Assembly (NCBI RefSeq): GCF_000420385.1
Contig: NZ_ATUV01000001.1
Coordinates: 744,001-808,000 of the forward strand
Length of the DNA: 64,000 bases
Source: Hippea alviniae EP5-r
Lineage (GTDB): Bacteria > Campylobacterota_A > Desulfurellia > Desulfurellales > Hippeaceae
Reading direction: 5' to 3'
Of the stretch, positions 37,882 through 46,696 are shown in pieces. The notes beneath the pieces were generated by a model, which saw nothing but the letters and a program-made list of their open reading frames with translations, was not told where the DNA came from and did not search any database. Within the stretch, counting starts at the first letter, position 1, and each line of letters begins with the position of its first letter. Position numbers and translations under genes: made by a program.

Positions 37882-39611
37882 TTTCTGCCCTCCTCTATCT
37901 CTTTGTAAAGCATCTCTCTTAACTTTAACACCTTATCTATCACATCGTCCTTTTCTATGAGCTCTTTGTTTCTATCCCTTCTTAAAGAGACTTCAACCTT
38001 TCCGCTCTCAAACGCCTTCTTACCAACGATAACTCTAATAGGAATACCTATTAAATCCATATCATTTAACTTTACACCTACCCTTTCATCCCTATCATCA
38101 TATAACACATCAAGACCCTTATCAACCATCTCATCGTAAAGCCTATCGCAAAAATCAACAAGCTCTTTGTTTCTTGTATCAAGGGAGACAATCTCTATCT
38201 CAAAGGGCGCTATGGAAATCGGCCAGATAATACCGTATTCGTCGTGATTCTGTTCAATTGCAGCCTGAGCAGTTCTACCTATTCCTATGCCATAACAACC
38301 CATAAAGTATGGAATTGTTTTACCGTTTTCATCCAAAAATGTGGCATTCATAGCTTTAGAATACTTCTGACCCAGTTTGAAAATATGTCCGACTTCTATG
38401 CCTCTAATCTTTTTAAGTCTTCCCTTTTTGCACTTAGGACAAATCTCACCTTCTTTAACAACCCTTAAATCAGCTAATTCACACTCAAAATCCCTGCCAT
38501 ATTTTGCACCGACATAGTGATAACCTTCTTCATTTGCACCAACAACAAGGTTGTTTCTATTCTTCAATCTGTAATCACAAATAACTCTTATATCCTTATT
38601 TGGAAAATCTATAGGCCCAATATAACCTTTCTTTAGATTTAGCTTTTCAAGTTCATCATCGCTTACCATCTCAAGTTCAACACTATCCGTTGCACGCATA
38701 GCTTTAACAAGATTCAATTCATCATCACCTTCAATAAAGAAACAGAATACTTCACCCTTTTCATTTTTATAAACAAGCGCTTTAGCAGAAAACTCAGGAT
38801 TCGCATTTAAATATTCACACACATCCCTTATTGTCTCTTTGTTTGGTGTTTTAACCTTTTCAAGTTTTAACTCTTCACCTGCTTCATCTTCTAAGATACT
38901 TGTTGCTCTTTCTGTATTTGAAGCATAATCGCAACTATCACAGACAACTATCTCATCTTCTCCTGTATTGCTCAAAACCATAAACTCTTCTGAGTCTTTG
39001 CCACCTATCGAGCCCGTATCAGCTTCAACGCTTCTAAAAGCAAGTCCGCATCGCCTAAATATGTTGTTGTAAGCAATGCGCATCTTCTCATAGCTCTCAT
39101 CCATGCCCGCTTCGTCCTTATCAAAGCTGTAAGCATCTTTCATTATGAACTCTCGTCCTCTCATTAAGCCAAACCTTGGCCTTAGCTCGTCTCTGAACTT
39201 TGTCTGAATCTGATACAAATTTATAGGCATCTGCTTATAACTTTTAACAAAACGCCTTACGATATCTGTTACAACTTCTTCATGTGTCGGACCAAAAACA
39301 AAATCTCTATCTCCTCTATCCTTTATTCTTAAAAGCTCTTTGCCATAATCGTTCCATCTGCCGGATTCCTTCCATAACTCTGCAGGCTGAATAGCAGCCA
39401 TTAAAATCTCAATCGCACCAGCCTTATTCATCTCTTCCCTTACAATATCGGAAACTTTCCTTATAACACGCAAACCTAATGGCAGGTAATTGTAAATACC
39501 GCTTGCAAGTTTGATAATAAACCCACCACGCAAAAGTAAATTGTGGCTTACAATAGCAGCTTCTTTCTGGTCTTCCTTCAAAGTATATATGAAACTTTTA
39601 GAATAGCGCAT
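37878..39611 (-). CDS. proS: prolyl-tRNA synthetase
   Basis: Bacterial-type class II aminoacyl-tRNA synthetase of 577 residues. Motif 2 is FRDELRPRFGLMRGREF (about 140-156), motif 3 GCYGIGIGR (about 440), and between them lies the editing insertion (about 225-405, with FIEGDDELNLVKA) that deacylates Ala-tRNA(Pro). A C-terminal anticodon-binding domain follows. Start ATG at 39609-39611, immediately after the PsiE-like stop. Confidence 0.97.
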   Translation of the reverse strand: MRYSKSFIYTLKEDQKEAAIVSHNLLLRGGFIIKLASGIYNYLPLGLRVIRKVSDIVREEMNKAGAIEILMAAIQPAELWKESGRWNDYGKELLRIKDRGDRDFVFGPTHEEVVTDIVRRFVKSYKQMPINLYQIQTKFRDELRPRFGLMRGREFIMKDAYSFDKDEAGMDESYEKMRIAYNNIFRRCGLAFRSVEADTGSIGGKDSEEFMVLSNTGEDEIVVCDSCDYASNTERATSILEDEAGEELKLEKVKTPNKETIRDVCEYLNANPEFSAKALVYKNEKGEVFCFFIEGDDELNLVKAMRATDSVELEMVSDDELEKLNLKKGYIGPIDFPNKDIRVICDYRLKNRNNLVVGANEEGYHYVGAKYGRDFECELADLRVVKEGEICPKCKKGRLKKIRGIEVGHIFKLGQKYSKAMNATFLDENGKTIPYFMGCYGIGIGRTAQAAIEQNHDEYGIIWPISIAPFEIEIVSLDTRNKELVDFCDRLYDEMVDKGLDVLYDDRDERVGVKLNDMDLIGIPIRVIVGKKAFESGKVEVSLRRDRNKELIEKDDVIDKVLKLREMLYKEIEEGRK

Positions 39612-39612
39612 C

Positions 39613-40092
39613 TTACCTCTCCCGAGCGTTTTTTATTAACTTTTTAAATTTTTCTCTATCTGGCGTGTATATTATTGTTAATGTTCTCATACCTATTACA
39701 GCTGCAATAACTATTGAATAGGCTATCGCCATCTTAAACTCAAGCTCATGATAGAATGTGGCTATCATAAGCTCTCTTAAGATAAACACAATGGCAGCAT
39801 CTGCAATGTATGAGAGTTTGATTCTTTCAAAGTCAAAGTACGATATAGCCCCTCTAAAAAACTCTATCAGCACGAACAGATTTAACACTTCTTCAACAGC
39901 CTTGGACATGGTTTTATTCGAAGGTGGGAAGTTCATAACAACATCTTTTAATTCCCAAACAAGTTTGATTAAATAAAAAACTATTACTATTAGAATGAGA
40001 ATAGAGAGTATGTATAAAATAACATCCATTGCCTTCTTTACAAGGTCAACCTTCACATTAAGCAGGATATAGAAAAAAGAAGTTAAGGTCAA
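39613..40092 (-). CDS. PsiE-like membrane protein
   Basis: Integral membrane protein of up to 159 residues with four hydrophobic segments. It resembles the phosphate-starvation-inducible PsiE family: LVLIEFFRGAI-like FVLIEFFRGAISY, IADAAIVFILRELMIATFYH. Function unknown. The frame opens at a TTG (40092); a GTG at 40056 or an ATG near 40029 are alternative starts and none has a good ribosome site, so the N-terminus is uncertain. One base before proS, so probably its operon leader. Confidence 0.75.
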   Translation of the reverse strand: MTLTSFFYILLNVKVDLVKKAMDVILYILSILILIVIVFYLIKLVWELKDVVMNFPPSNKTMSKAVEEVLNLFVLIEFFRGAISYFDFERIKLSYIADAAIVFILRELMIATFYHELEFKMAIAYSIVIAAVIGMRTLTIIYTPDREKFKKLIKNARER

Positions 40093-40142
40093 GAGTTATA
40101 GTGATAATAAATTCCCAAGAGTAATAGAAGAGAAAGAGAAAA

Positions 40143-40160
40143 GAAGAGAGCCTACTCTTC
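40143..40160 (-). terminator. weak hairpin at the hspR stop
   Basis: Minus strand: GAAGAG, loop TAGGCT, CTCTTC, then TTTTC. The six-base stem includes the hspR stop codon. Possible weak terminator of the J-protein/hspR unit before the PsiE-proS operon. Confidence 0.35.
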
Positions 40161-40538
40161 CCTTTCTATCTTTATCTCGATAACCCTTGCAGGATGAGAA
40201 GCCTTCTTTTCAACCAAAGAGCCCTTGCGTGATATCTCTTCTTCTATCCTTTTTCTTAGGGCTTCTTCTAAGTTTTCAATAACCTGATGCAACTGCTCTA
40301 TCTGTCTTTTCATTCTCATAATTATATCAACACCCGCTAAATTAACACCCAGCTCTTGTGTCATCTCACGAATAAACTTTATATCTTCTATATCCTTTTC
40401 GGTAAACAGCCTTATATTTCCGGCTGTTCTTTTGGGTCGTATAAGCCCTTCCCTTTCGTACTCCCTTAAAGTATGCGGATGGATATTCAAAATCTCAGCA
40501 ACCATACCTATCGTATAATAACCCTTTTTTACTCTCAT
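40152..40538 (-). CDS. hspR: MerR-family heat shock repressor HspR
   Basis: Repressor of 128 residues. An N-terminal MerR helix-turn-helix (YTIGMVAEILNIHPHTLREY) is followed by the HspR hallmark RPKRTAGNIRLFTEKDIEDI and TQELGVNLAGVDII, then a coiled-coil dimerisation helix. HspR binds inverted repeats before dnaK, clpB and hsp20-type genes with help from DnaK. It starts three bases after the J-protein stop. Its likely targets are the two mirror-image promoters at 41421-41550. Confidence 0.93.
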   Translation of the reverse strand: MRVKKGYYTIGMVAEILNIHPHTLREYEREGLIRPKRTAGNIRLFTEKDIEDIKFIREMTQELGVNLAGVDIIMRMKRQIEQLHQVIENLEEALRKRIEEEISRKGSLVEKKASHPARVIEIKIEREE

Positions 40539-40541
40539 GGC

Positions 40542-41384
40542 TTAACCCTCTAATGCTCTTTTTAGTTCTTCTGTCTCTTTCACATTTTTTGGAATATTGA
40601 CTTTAACCTTAGCATAAAGCGGCTCTCCGTTTACTCCTTTACCTTTAATCTTAAACACTTGATTGCACTGAGTTCCTTTCGGTATTTTTATCGTAACTTC
40701 GCCATCAAGCGTTCTAACCTTAGCAGAACCGCCAAACAGAGCAGTCGTCAAAGGTATCTCAAAGTTTGTATAAAGTTTACCATCTTTTAGCTCGAAATTC
40801 GGGTCTTCCTTCACATTGACGATTATATGCAAATCTCCACGACCACCAGGGCCTGGTTGACCCTTACCTTTAACCTTCAGCTTCGTTCCATTTTTAATGC
40901 CAGCGGGTATCTTAACCTTTACCTTTTCGCCGTTAATATTTAATGTTATAGTCGTGCCTTTTACAGCATCTGCAAAATCAAGGTCCATCGTATAATAGAT
41001 ATCGGCACCCTTTGGTTCATAGGTGTCTCTAAAGTTTGAGTATCTCCTTGCACCAAAGAGATTCTCAAACAAATCACCTATATCAAAACCTGCTGCATTG
41101 TCGAAATTGAAATCAAAGTGGAAATTCTTAAAGTTGCTAAAGTCATAGTTGGCATTACCTTCAGACTCAAAACCAGCAAATCCAAACTGGTCGTATTGGG
41201 CTTTCTTCTTCGGGTCAGAAAGTATAGAGTATGCTTCGTTTATCTCCTTGAATTTCTTTTCAGCTTCTTTATTGTTTGGGTTTAAGTCAGGATGATACTT
41301 CCTTGCAAGCCTTCTATATGCTTTTTTTATCTCTTCTTCTGTTGCATCCCTTGAAACTCCTAATACTTCGTATGGGTCTCTCAT
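40542..41384 (-). CDS. CbpA/DnaJ-type J-domain co-chaperone without zinc finger
   Basis: Co-chaperone of 280 residues. The J domain (1-68) has HPD in [10 protein letters not shown]; a Gly/Phe-rich linker (about 70-115) follows, then two C-terminal substrate domains ([12 protein letters not shown]..., [21 protein letters not shown]). The CxxCxGxG zinc repeats of DnaJ are absent, so it is the CbpA class. It activates DnaK ATPase and sits with hspR, typical of HspR-controlled heat-shock operons. No dnaK lies in the window. Confidence 0.92.
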   Translation of the reverse strand: MRDPYEVLGVSRDATEEEIKKAYRRLARKYHPDLNPNNKEAEKKFKEINEAYSILSDPKKKAQYDQFGFAGFESEGNANYDFSNFKNFHFDFNFDNAAGFDIGDLFENLFGARRYSNFRDTYEPKGADIYYTMDLDFADAVKGTTITLNINGEKVKVKIPAGIKNGTKLKVKGKGQPGPGGRGDLHIIVNVKEDPNFELKDGKLYTNFEIPLTTALFGGSAKVRTLDGEVTIKIPKGTQCNQVFKIKGKGVNGEPLYAKVKVNIPKNVKETEELKRALEG

Positions 41385-41421
41385 GGCTCACTCTCCTTTT
41401 TCTCTTAAAGTTGCACCTATT

Positions 41422-41449
41422 AATATAACCTTAATAGTATAATTGTCAA
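41422..41449 (-). promoter_or_regulatory. promoter for the J-protein/hspR operon
   Basis: Minus strand TTGACA (41444-41449) and TATATT (41422-41427), 16-base spacer. The -35 is consensus. It lies in the left arm of a 130-base imperfect inverted repeat shared with the hsp20 promoter. Confidence 0.65.
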
Positions 41450-41468
41450 GGTTAGAAAAAATGAAAAA

Positions 41469-41487
41469 TTCCTATTTATAATAGGAA
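41469..41487. promoter_or_regulatory. perfect dyad between divergent heat-shock promoters
   Basis: TTCCTATT-TAT-AATAGGAA: eight-base perfect arms with a three-base centre, midway between the two -35 boxes. Candidate operator or architectural site; it does not match CIRCE. Confidence 0.45.
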
Positions 41488-41521
41488 AAACAAAAAATTC
41501 AAAAAAATTTTATTTCTGACC

Positions 41522-41549
41522 TTGACAATATTACTATCAGGGTTATATT
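41522..41549 (+). promoter_or_regulatory. promoter for hsp20-clpB
   Basis: TTGACA (41522-41527) and TATATT (41544-41549), 16-base spacer, about 40 bases before hsp20. It is the right arm of the mirrored pair; an AGGAGG follows before the hsp20 ATG. Confidence 0.65.
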
Positions 41550-41590
41550 TAGTCTCGGAAACAAAAAAAGAATGAAGGAGGTGAAAAGCC

Positions 41591-42034
41591 ATGCTGAACG
41601 CATTGGAGCCTTTCAGAGAGTTAACAACTCTTCAGGAGAGATTAAACAAGGTATTTGATGACCTTTTGCCAAATGCTTTAAAAAGCAGAGAGACCAGTGA
41701 GTGGATACCAGCAGTTGACATCTATGAGACAAAGGATGCAATAAACATTGAAGTTGAAGCTCCTGGAATGAAGCAGGAAGATATAAAGATTAACCTTGAG
41801 AACAACACTCTTACAATTTACGGTGAGAGAAAGTTCGAGAAGAAGGAAGAAGGCAAGAATTACTACAGAATGGAGAGAAGCTACGGTTCCTTCTCAAGAA
41901 GCTTCTTGCTGCCGGACAATGTAAATGTTGAAGGTATTAAGGCAAAATATAAGGATGGTGTATTAACCATCACTCTGCCAAAGAAACCAGAGTCCAAACC
42001 AAAAGAAATTCCTATTGAAAGCGAAGAAAAGTAA
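41591..42034 (+). CDS. small heat shock protein Hsp20
   Basis: Alpha-crystallin-type chaperone of 147 residues that holds unfolding proteins. The crystallin domain runs from about 35 to 130 with WIPAVDIYE, NNTLTIYGERK and the end motif GVLTITLPKK; the C-terminal tail EIPIES carries the I-x-I-type anchor (IPI) for oligomerisation. Strong AGGAGGTG upstream. First gene of the rightward heat-shock unit with clpB. Confidence 0.95.
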   Translation: MLNALEPFRELTTLQERLNKVFDDLLPNALKSRETSEWIPAVDIYETKDAINIEVEAPGMKQEDIKINLENNTLTIYGERKFEKKEEGKNYYRMERSYGSFSRSFLLPDNVNVEGIKAKYKDGVLTITLPKKPESKPKEIPIESEEK

Positions 42035-42082
42035 TGACGGTAATGCTGAAGGGGGCTTTAGCCCCTTTTGGTTTTGCCGTCA
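42035..42082 (+). terminator. two-tier hairpin between hsp20 and clpB
   Basis: Inner stem GGGGC-TTTA-GCCCC (about 42052-42065) followed by TTTT, nested in an outer pair TGACGG (42035-42040) and CCGTCA (42077-42082). It starts right after the hsp20 stop. Likely a partial terminator or RNA-processing site that makes hsp20 mRNA more abundant than clpB. Confidence 0.6.
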
Positions 42083-42110
42083 AAAATAAAAAAATATTAA
42101 GGAGGAAGAG

Positions 42111-44717
42111 ATGGATATAAACAGACTAACGGTAAAATCGCAGGAAGCCCTACAAACTGCAAAAGAGATTGCAGATTCTCACAAAAATCAGCAGATAGGT
42201 TCTTTACACCTTTTAAGAGCATTAATCTCTGACAAAGAGAGTGTTGCTGTCTCTATCTTGAAGAAATTAGGCATCGATGTATCAGCATTTGCATCATACA
42301 CAGATGAGCTTATTGAGAGAATACCAAAGGTTGAGCTTACAGGCTCAACATCAACACAGTTCTATATAACTCAAGAACTTGATGATGTGTTCAAAAGAGC
42401 CGAAGAGCAGATGCGCTTAATGGAAGATGAGTATATCTCGGTTGAGCATTTCTTGATTGCTCTATCCGAAAAATGCGATGCAGCTGAAGTTTTCAAATAT
42501 TTCAACATCAAAAAAGATGAACTTCTAAAGGCCTTAGTTGATATAAGAGGCGGTGTTAGGGTTACAGACCAAAACCCAGAAGAGAAGTACGAAGCTTTGA
42601 AAAAATACGGAAGAGACATAACCCAACTTGCAAGAAGCGGAAAATTAGACCCGGTTATCGGAAGGGACGAAGAGATAAGAAGAACAATTCAGATACTCTC
42701 AAGAAGAACAAAGAATAATCCTGTTTTAATAGGTGAACCGGGCGTGGGTAAAACCGCTATAGTAGAAGGTTTAGCTCAGAGAATAGCAAACGGCGATGTT
42801 CCAGAAAGTTTGAAAGACAAAATATTAATTGAGCTTGACTTGGGTGCACTGATTGCAGGTGCAAAATTTAGAGGTGAATTCGAAGAGAGACTAAAAGCTG
42901 TCTTAAACGAAGTAAAAAGGTCAGAAGGTAAAATCATACTATTCATTGATGAGCTTCACACAGTCGTTGGAGCCGGTGCAGCAGAAGGTGCAATGGATGC
43001 ATCTAACATGTTAAAGCCAATGCTCGCAAGGGGAGAGCTGCGCTGTATCGGTGCAACAACGCTGAAAGAGTATAGGAAGTATATAGAGAAGGATGCTGCT
43101 CTTCAGAGAAGATTTCAACCAGTATTCGTAAAAGAACCAAGCGTCGAAGACACAATATCAATTCTAAGAGGATTGAAAGAGAAATACGAGCTTCATCATG
43201 GCGTAAGGATAAAGGATTCTGCACTTGTTGCAGCAGCGGTTCTAAGTCATAGATACATAACAGACAGGTTCTTGCCGGACAAGGCAATAGACTTAATAGA
43301 CGAAGCAGCAGCAAGTCTAAAAACTCAGCTTGAAAGTGATATCGAGCCAATAGATAACCTAAACAGAAAGATTGCCCAGCTTGAGATAGAGCGTCAGGCA
43401 CTCAAGAAAGAGAATGACGAAGACTCCAAAAAGAGACTCGAAGAACTCGAAAAAGAGTTGAGCCAGCTCAAAGAAGAGCTTAACCAGATAAAAGCAAGAT
43501 GGCAGTATGAGAAGGGCTTGATAGAATCGATAAGAAAGATAAAAGAAGAGATAGACAAGGTAAAAACTCAGATAGAAATAGCAGAAAGAAACGGCGATTT
43601 TGAAAAGGCGAGTGAGTTAAAATACGGCAAACTGCCAACATTACAGAAAGAGCTTGAAGAGAAACAGAAAGAGCTTAACTCAATAGAAAATAGACTGCTT
43701 AAAGAAGAAGTTACAGAAGAAGAAGTTGCTGCAATCGTCTCCAGATGGACGGGTATCCCAGTTTCTAAGATGCTTGAGAGCGAAAAAGAAAAACTCTTAA
43801 AGATGGAAGAGAAGCTCAAAGAAAGGGTTGTAGGTCAAGACCACGCTGTAAAAGCCGTAAGCGATGCAATCCTACGCTCAAGAGCTGGATTGTCCGATAA
43901 AAACAGGCCTATAGCATCGTTTATGTTCTTAGGTCCAACAGGTGTAGGTAAAACTGAGCTTTCCAAAGCATTAGCCGAGTATCTGTTTGACGACGAGAGA
44001 GCAATGATAAGAATAGACATGAGCGAATATATGGAGAAACACTCCGTTGCAAGACTAATCGGTGCACCACCCGGCTATGTTGGATATGACGAAGGTGGAC
44101 AGCTCACAGAAGCAGTAAGAAGGAAGCCTTACTCTGTAATCTTGCTCGATGAGATAGAGAAGGCTCATCCAGATGTATTTAACATCCTATTGCAGGTGCT
44201 TGATGATGGAAGATTAACGGATTCCAAAGGCGTTACAGTTGACTTTAGAAATACCGTCATCATCATGACATCCAACATAGGGAGTGAGTATTTGACACGC
44301 ATAAAAGGTGAACCTGGCACAGAAGCGTATCAAATAGAGTTCGAAAAGGCTAAGTTAGCTGTCGAAGAAGAGCTAAAGAGAAGATTTAAACCAGAGTTCT
44401 TAAACAGGGTTGATGAGATTATAGTATTCAATCCGCTCGGCAGAAAAGAGATTAAGCAAATCGTAAAACTCCTGCTCAACAAGACAATGAAGAAGGTTGA
44501 AGAAGCTGGATACAAGCTTAAAGTAAGCGATGCTCTGATAGAGAGAATTGCAGATGAAGGATTCGACCCAGTCTATGGCGCAAGGCCACTAAGAAGATAC
44601 ATACAAAACAAGCTTGAGAACGCATTAGCAAGAGCAATCCTAAAAGGCGATTTTGTAAAAGGCGACACGATTTTCGCAGACATAGAAAACAACGAGATAG
44701 TCTTCAAAAAAGCCTAA
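42111..44717 (+). CDS. clpB: ATP-dependent disaggregase ClpB
   Basis: Hsp104-family chaperone of 868 residues that works with DnaK to dissolve aggregates. Two Clp-N repeats (about 1-145), NBD1 with Walker A GEPGVGKT (about 205) and [11 protein letters not shown], the coiled-coil middle domain (about 400-530), then NBD2 with GPTGVGKT (about 606), the GYVGYDEGG pore loop and [10 protein letters not shown]. The middle domain distinguishes it from ClpA. GGAGG before the ATG. Expected to be heat-inducible with hsp20. Confidence 0.97.
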   Translation: MDINRLTVKSQEALQTAKEIADSHKNQQIGSLHLLRALISDKESVAVSILKKLGIDVSAFASYTDELIERIPKVELTGSTSTQFYITQELDDVFKRAEEQMRLMEDEYISVEHFLIALSEKCDAAEVFKYFNIKKDELLKALVDIRGGVRVTDQNPEEKYEALKKYGRDITQLARSGKLDPVIGRDEEIRRTIQILSRRTKNNPVLIGEPGVGKTAIVEGLAQRIANGDVPESLKDKILIELDLGALIAGAKFRGEFEERLKAVLNEVKRSEGKIILFIDELHTVVGAGAAEGAMDASNMLKPMLARGELRCIGATTLKEYRKYIEKDAALQRRFQPVFVKEPSVEDTISILRGLKEKYELHHGVRIKDSALVAAAVLSHRYITDRFLPDKAIDLIDEAAASLKTQLESDIEPIDNLNRKIAQLEIERQALKKENDEDSKKRLEELEKELSQLKEELNQIKARWQYEKGLIESIRKIKEEIDKVKTQIEIAERNGDFEKASELKYGKLPTLQKELEEKQKELNSIENRLLKEEVTEEEVAAIVSRWTGIPVSKMLESEKEKLLKMEEKLKERVVGQDHAVKAVSDAILRSRAGLSDKNRPIASFMFLGPTGVGKTELSKALAEYLFDDERAMIRIDMSEYMEKHSVARLIGAPPGYVGYDEGGQLTEAVRRKPYSVILLDEIEKAHPDVFNILLQVLDDGRLTDSKGVTVDFRNTVIIMTSNIGSEYLTRIKGEPGTEAYQIEFEKAKLAVEEELKRRFKPEFLNRVDEIIVFNPLGRKEIKQIVKLLLNKTMKKVEEAGYKLKVSDALIERIADEGFDPVYGARPLRRYIQNKLENALARAILKGDFVKGDTIFADIENNEIVFKKA

Positions 44718-44732
44718 TTGAAAAACTTACAA

Positions 44733-44765
44733 GGGATAGTCGCAGTTTTGCGGCTATCCCTTTTT
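44733..44765. terminator. terminator between clpB and the convergent surface-protein operon
   Basis: GGGATAGTCGCA (44733-44744), loop GTTT, TGCGGCTATCCC (44749-44760), then TTTTT. A 12-base stem with one G-T pair and a T-run for the clpB direction. It also lies directly after the stop of the leftward small membrane protein and could end that operon too. Confidence 0.8.
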
Positions 44766-45036
44766 ATTTTACCCACCTTAACTTTAAGCCTTCAATCCAA
44801 ATAATATAGACAAAATCAAGAAGACCAAATGGGCAGAAGCAGAAGATAAAAAATACACCTACGAAGACTATAAAAATTAGCAAGACAACGAGGGATAGGA
44901 ATAATAAACGGCATAGCGCGCAACATAACACCAGCACCCAAATAAAGATCGGGAGATATTTACTTTGAGCTGATAAAACCAAATCAAAGGGAAAATATAA
45001 AATGCGGCTTATTCTTCCCCCAACATAATTATTCAA
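44764..45036 (-). CDS. small membrane protein of unknown function
   Basis: Predicted protein of 90 residues, mostly hydrophobic from about residue 27 to 82, with at least two membrane segments and a cluster of cysteines (LCCALC, FCFCPFG). I recognise no family. Its ATG lies just inside the end of the WSC/PAN gene (eight-base overlap), suggesting coupling, and its stop is followed by a strong terminator. A real gene is likely but not certain; no good Shine-Dalgarno sequence is seen. Confidence 0.55.
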   Translation of the reverse strand: MNNYVGGRISRILYFPFDLVLSAQSKYLPIFIWVLVLCCALCRLLFLSLVVLLIFIVFVGVFFIFCFCPFGLLDFVYIIWIEGLKLRWVK

Positions 45037-46684
45037 ACTTCACATAATCTATAAAAATGTATTCAAAATACCAGTTGTTGGCATATCCTATAATCCTAAT
45101 ATGAGCATTTTTGCCGTAGAATTTTGACAAGGGCACACTGACGAGATGCCATTTTCTGCCGTCTATAATTTTTCTAAAGATATTCACTCTATTTACATTA
45201 ACAATCAAGAGAAAATCTCCATTTTTATTACCTGCAACTCTTACAATCATCTTCTCATCGGGTCTTGTTATCTTAATATCTCCTTCCAAAACAGCTGGGT
45301 CAACTATTGTAATAGGATGCAAATACAAGACACCCGAAGCAAAAGATGGCGGGTTAGCATCGCCGATTTTTATAGCCCTATTTTTCCATCCAAAATATTG
45401 ATTAGAGTTAGGTATCATTGTTGGATTGCATCGATAAACCTTAAATATGCTCCCCCAACTTTCCCTTATCTTAAATTTTTCAGGCATTAATTTAACTATA
45501 TCCTTAACACCAGACACACAGTTTTTGTTAAAAGAAGGTGTAGGAACAGCGTATTTTAGCCAACATTTTGCACTATTCGATTGAACATGCGGCTTAACAT
45601 AAGTCCAAGCAACACACTTAGACTCTCTATAACACGCATTTTTGCAAAGTATTGGATTAGCACTGTTAAGTTCAAAGTTTTTATAATCCATACCCATCCT
45701 ATCAATATCACTCTCAAATACTATTTCACTCTTTGGATTAATTAATCCTGTAAGATAAACACTATTAGCCCAGCTTCCACCACATATTTGACTTTTATCG
45801 CCTGAACATTTCATATTACAATTGTTACTTTTGCCATATTTTCCATAATAGTTGCCACAGAAACACCAAGACGCATACTGAACACCCGCATATAAAAATC
45901 CATGTTTTCTGCATATATCTTTACATTTTCCGATACTCATTTTGGAATCTTGAACAGAAAAGCCAGATAAATCCCTTGCTGAACCATCTTTAAAACAACC
46001 AAGATAGGAGATGCTTAAAACTTGCTTAGCCTGTTTTTTGCTATTAGTTGGTGTGCCTTCGCTATTTTGAGCTGCAACGCTCACTTTTGGACGATTATTA
46101 GCCACAGTTCCAACAAAAGGCAAATGAATTATTTTAGCTGTATGATAATAGACAATAGAAGGCCAAGCCGCATTTGGACCACCTGTAATATGTTTGAGTG
46201 CAAGATGAACTCTTGCTTCTTTACCTTGATATTCAGCAGATATAATTTTTTTAATCTCTCCAGAAATAGAATCGGGTGCCTTCTTCTCCCACTGACCTAA
46301 ACCACCATATCTTAACCAAACAGTAGGTGGCCTTATAACCAAAGAACCCAAAGAAATCTTTTTTATGCCCACACCATCCTTATCCTGTTTGTTAATACAC
46401 CATTTTCCCTTTGCAAGACACCCTTTGGCCAAATTATAATACTCCCAGAATACAGGGTATATAGGATGCGAAGACTCTTTAACTTCAAGCCATGCTTCAA
46501 CACTATCCTGTTCGGGTATAGGTGTATTTAATCCATAAGCTGTAAATTTAACTTCTATTAGAATCTTACTATTCGAAGGCTTTGCTTTGAAGTTATCTAT
46601 CCTTATACCTGTGACTTTCGCATAAGAGAAAGCCGACAAAACAAAAATAAGCAAAATAGTTAATATAACGCTTTTTTTACTCAC
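45029..46684 (-). CDS. secreted WSC- and PAN-domain protein
   Basis: Exported protein of 551 residues. Signal peptide with cut near SYA/KV (22-23). Residues 25-210 are an unrecognised beta-rich region. A WSC domain (about 226-313) shows YLGCFKDG, the spaced cysteines 230, 254, 258, 274, 276, 289, 293 and 301, and [15 protein letters not shown]/apple-like domain (about 323-397) has cysteines 347, 351, 357, 374 and 389. The C-terminal 150 residues look like a jelly-roll carbohydrate-binding fold. WSC domains bind carbohydrate and are best known from fungi; here they suggest surface-glycan binding. Fourth gene of a five-gene operon. Domain calls are by eye. Confidence 0.8.
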   Translation of the reverse strand: MSKKSVILTILLIFVLSAFSYAKVTGIRIDNFKAKPSNSKILIEVKFTAYGLNTPIPEQDSVEAWLEVKESSHPIYPVFWEYYNLAKGCLAKGKWCINKQDKDGVGIKKISLGSLVIRPPTVWLRYGGLGQWEKKAPDSISGEIKKIISAEYQGKEARVHLALKHITGGPNAAWPSIVYYHTAKIIHLPFVGTVANNRPKVSVAAQNSEGTPTNSKKQAKQVLSISYLGCFKDGSARDLSGFSVQDSKMSIGKCKDICRKHGFLYAGVQYASWCFCGNYYGKYGKSNNCNMKCSGDKSQICGGSWANSVYLTGLINPKSEIVFESDIDRMGMDYKNFELNSANPILCKNACYRESKCVAWTYVKPHVQSNSAKCWLKYAVPTPSFNKNCVSGVKDIVKLMPEKFKIRESWGSIFKVYRCNPTMIPNSNQYFGWKNRAIKIGDANPPSFASGVLYLHPITIVDPAVLEGDIKITRPDEKMIVRVAGNKNGDFLLIVNVNRVNIFRKIIDGRKWHLVSVPLSKFYGKNAHIRIIGYANNWYFEYIFIDYVKFE

Positions 46685-46696
46685 TGCTTTCCTCCC

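Larger units (their letters stand above)
41421..41550. repeat. imperfect inverted repeat carrying divergent heat-shock promoters
   Basis: Positions 41421-41460 and the reverse complement of 41511-41550 agree at about 33 of 40 positions. Each arm holds CTTGACAAT, ACTAT and GGTTATATT plus an outer-to-inner GTCAAGGT(T/C)AGAAA. Each arm contains a complete promoter, so both directions probably answer to the same regulator, most likely HspR. The arms share CTTGA/TCAAG with the known HspR operator but lack its compact spacing. Confidence 0.65.

Noticed and set aside
41421-41550. Reading the inverted repeat before hsp20 as insertion-sequence ends
   Set aside because: The arms contain well-formed promoters, enclose only 50 bases, and have no target duplication or transposase.
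42371-43819. Several antisense frames opposite clpB
   Set aside because: They coincide with clpB codon structure, lack ribosome sites and conserved motifs, and overlap one another.
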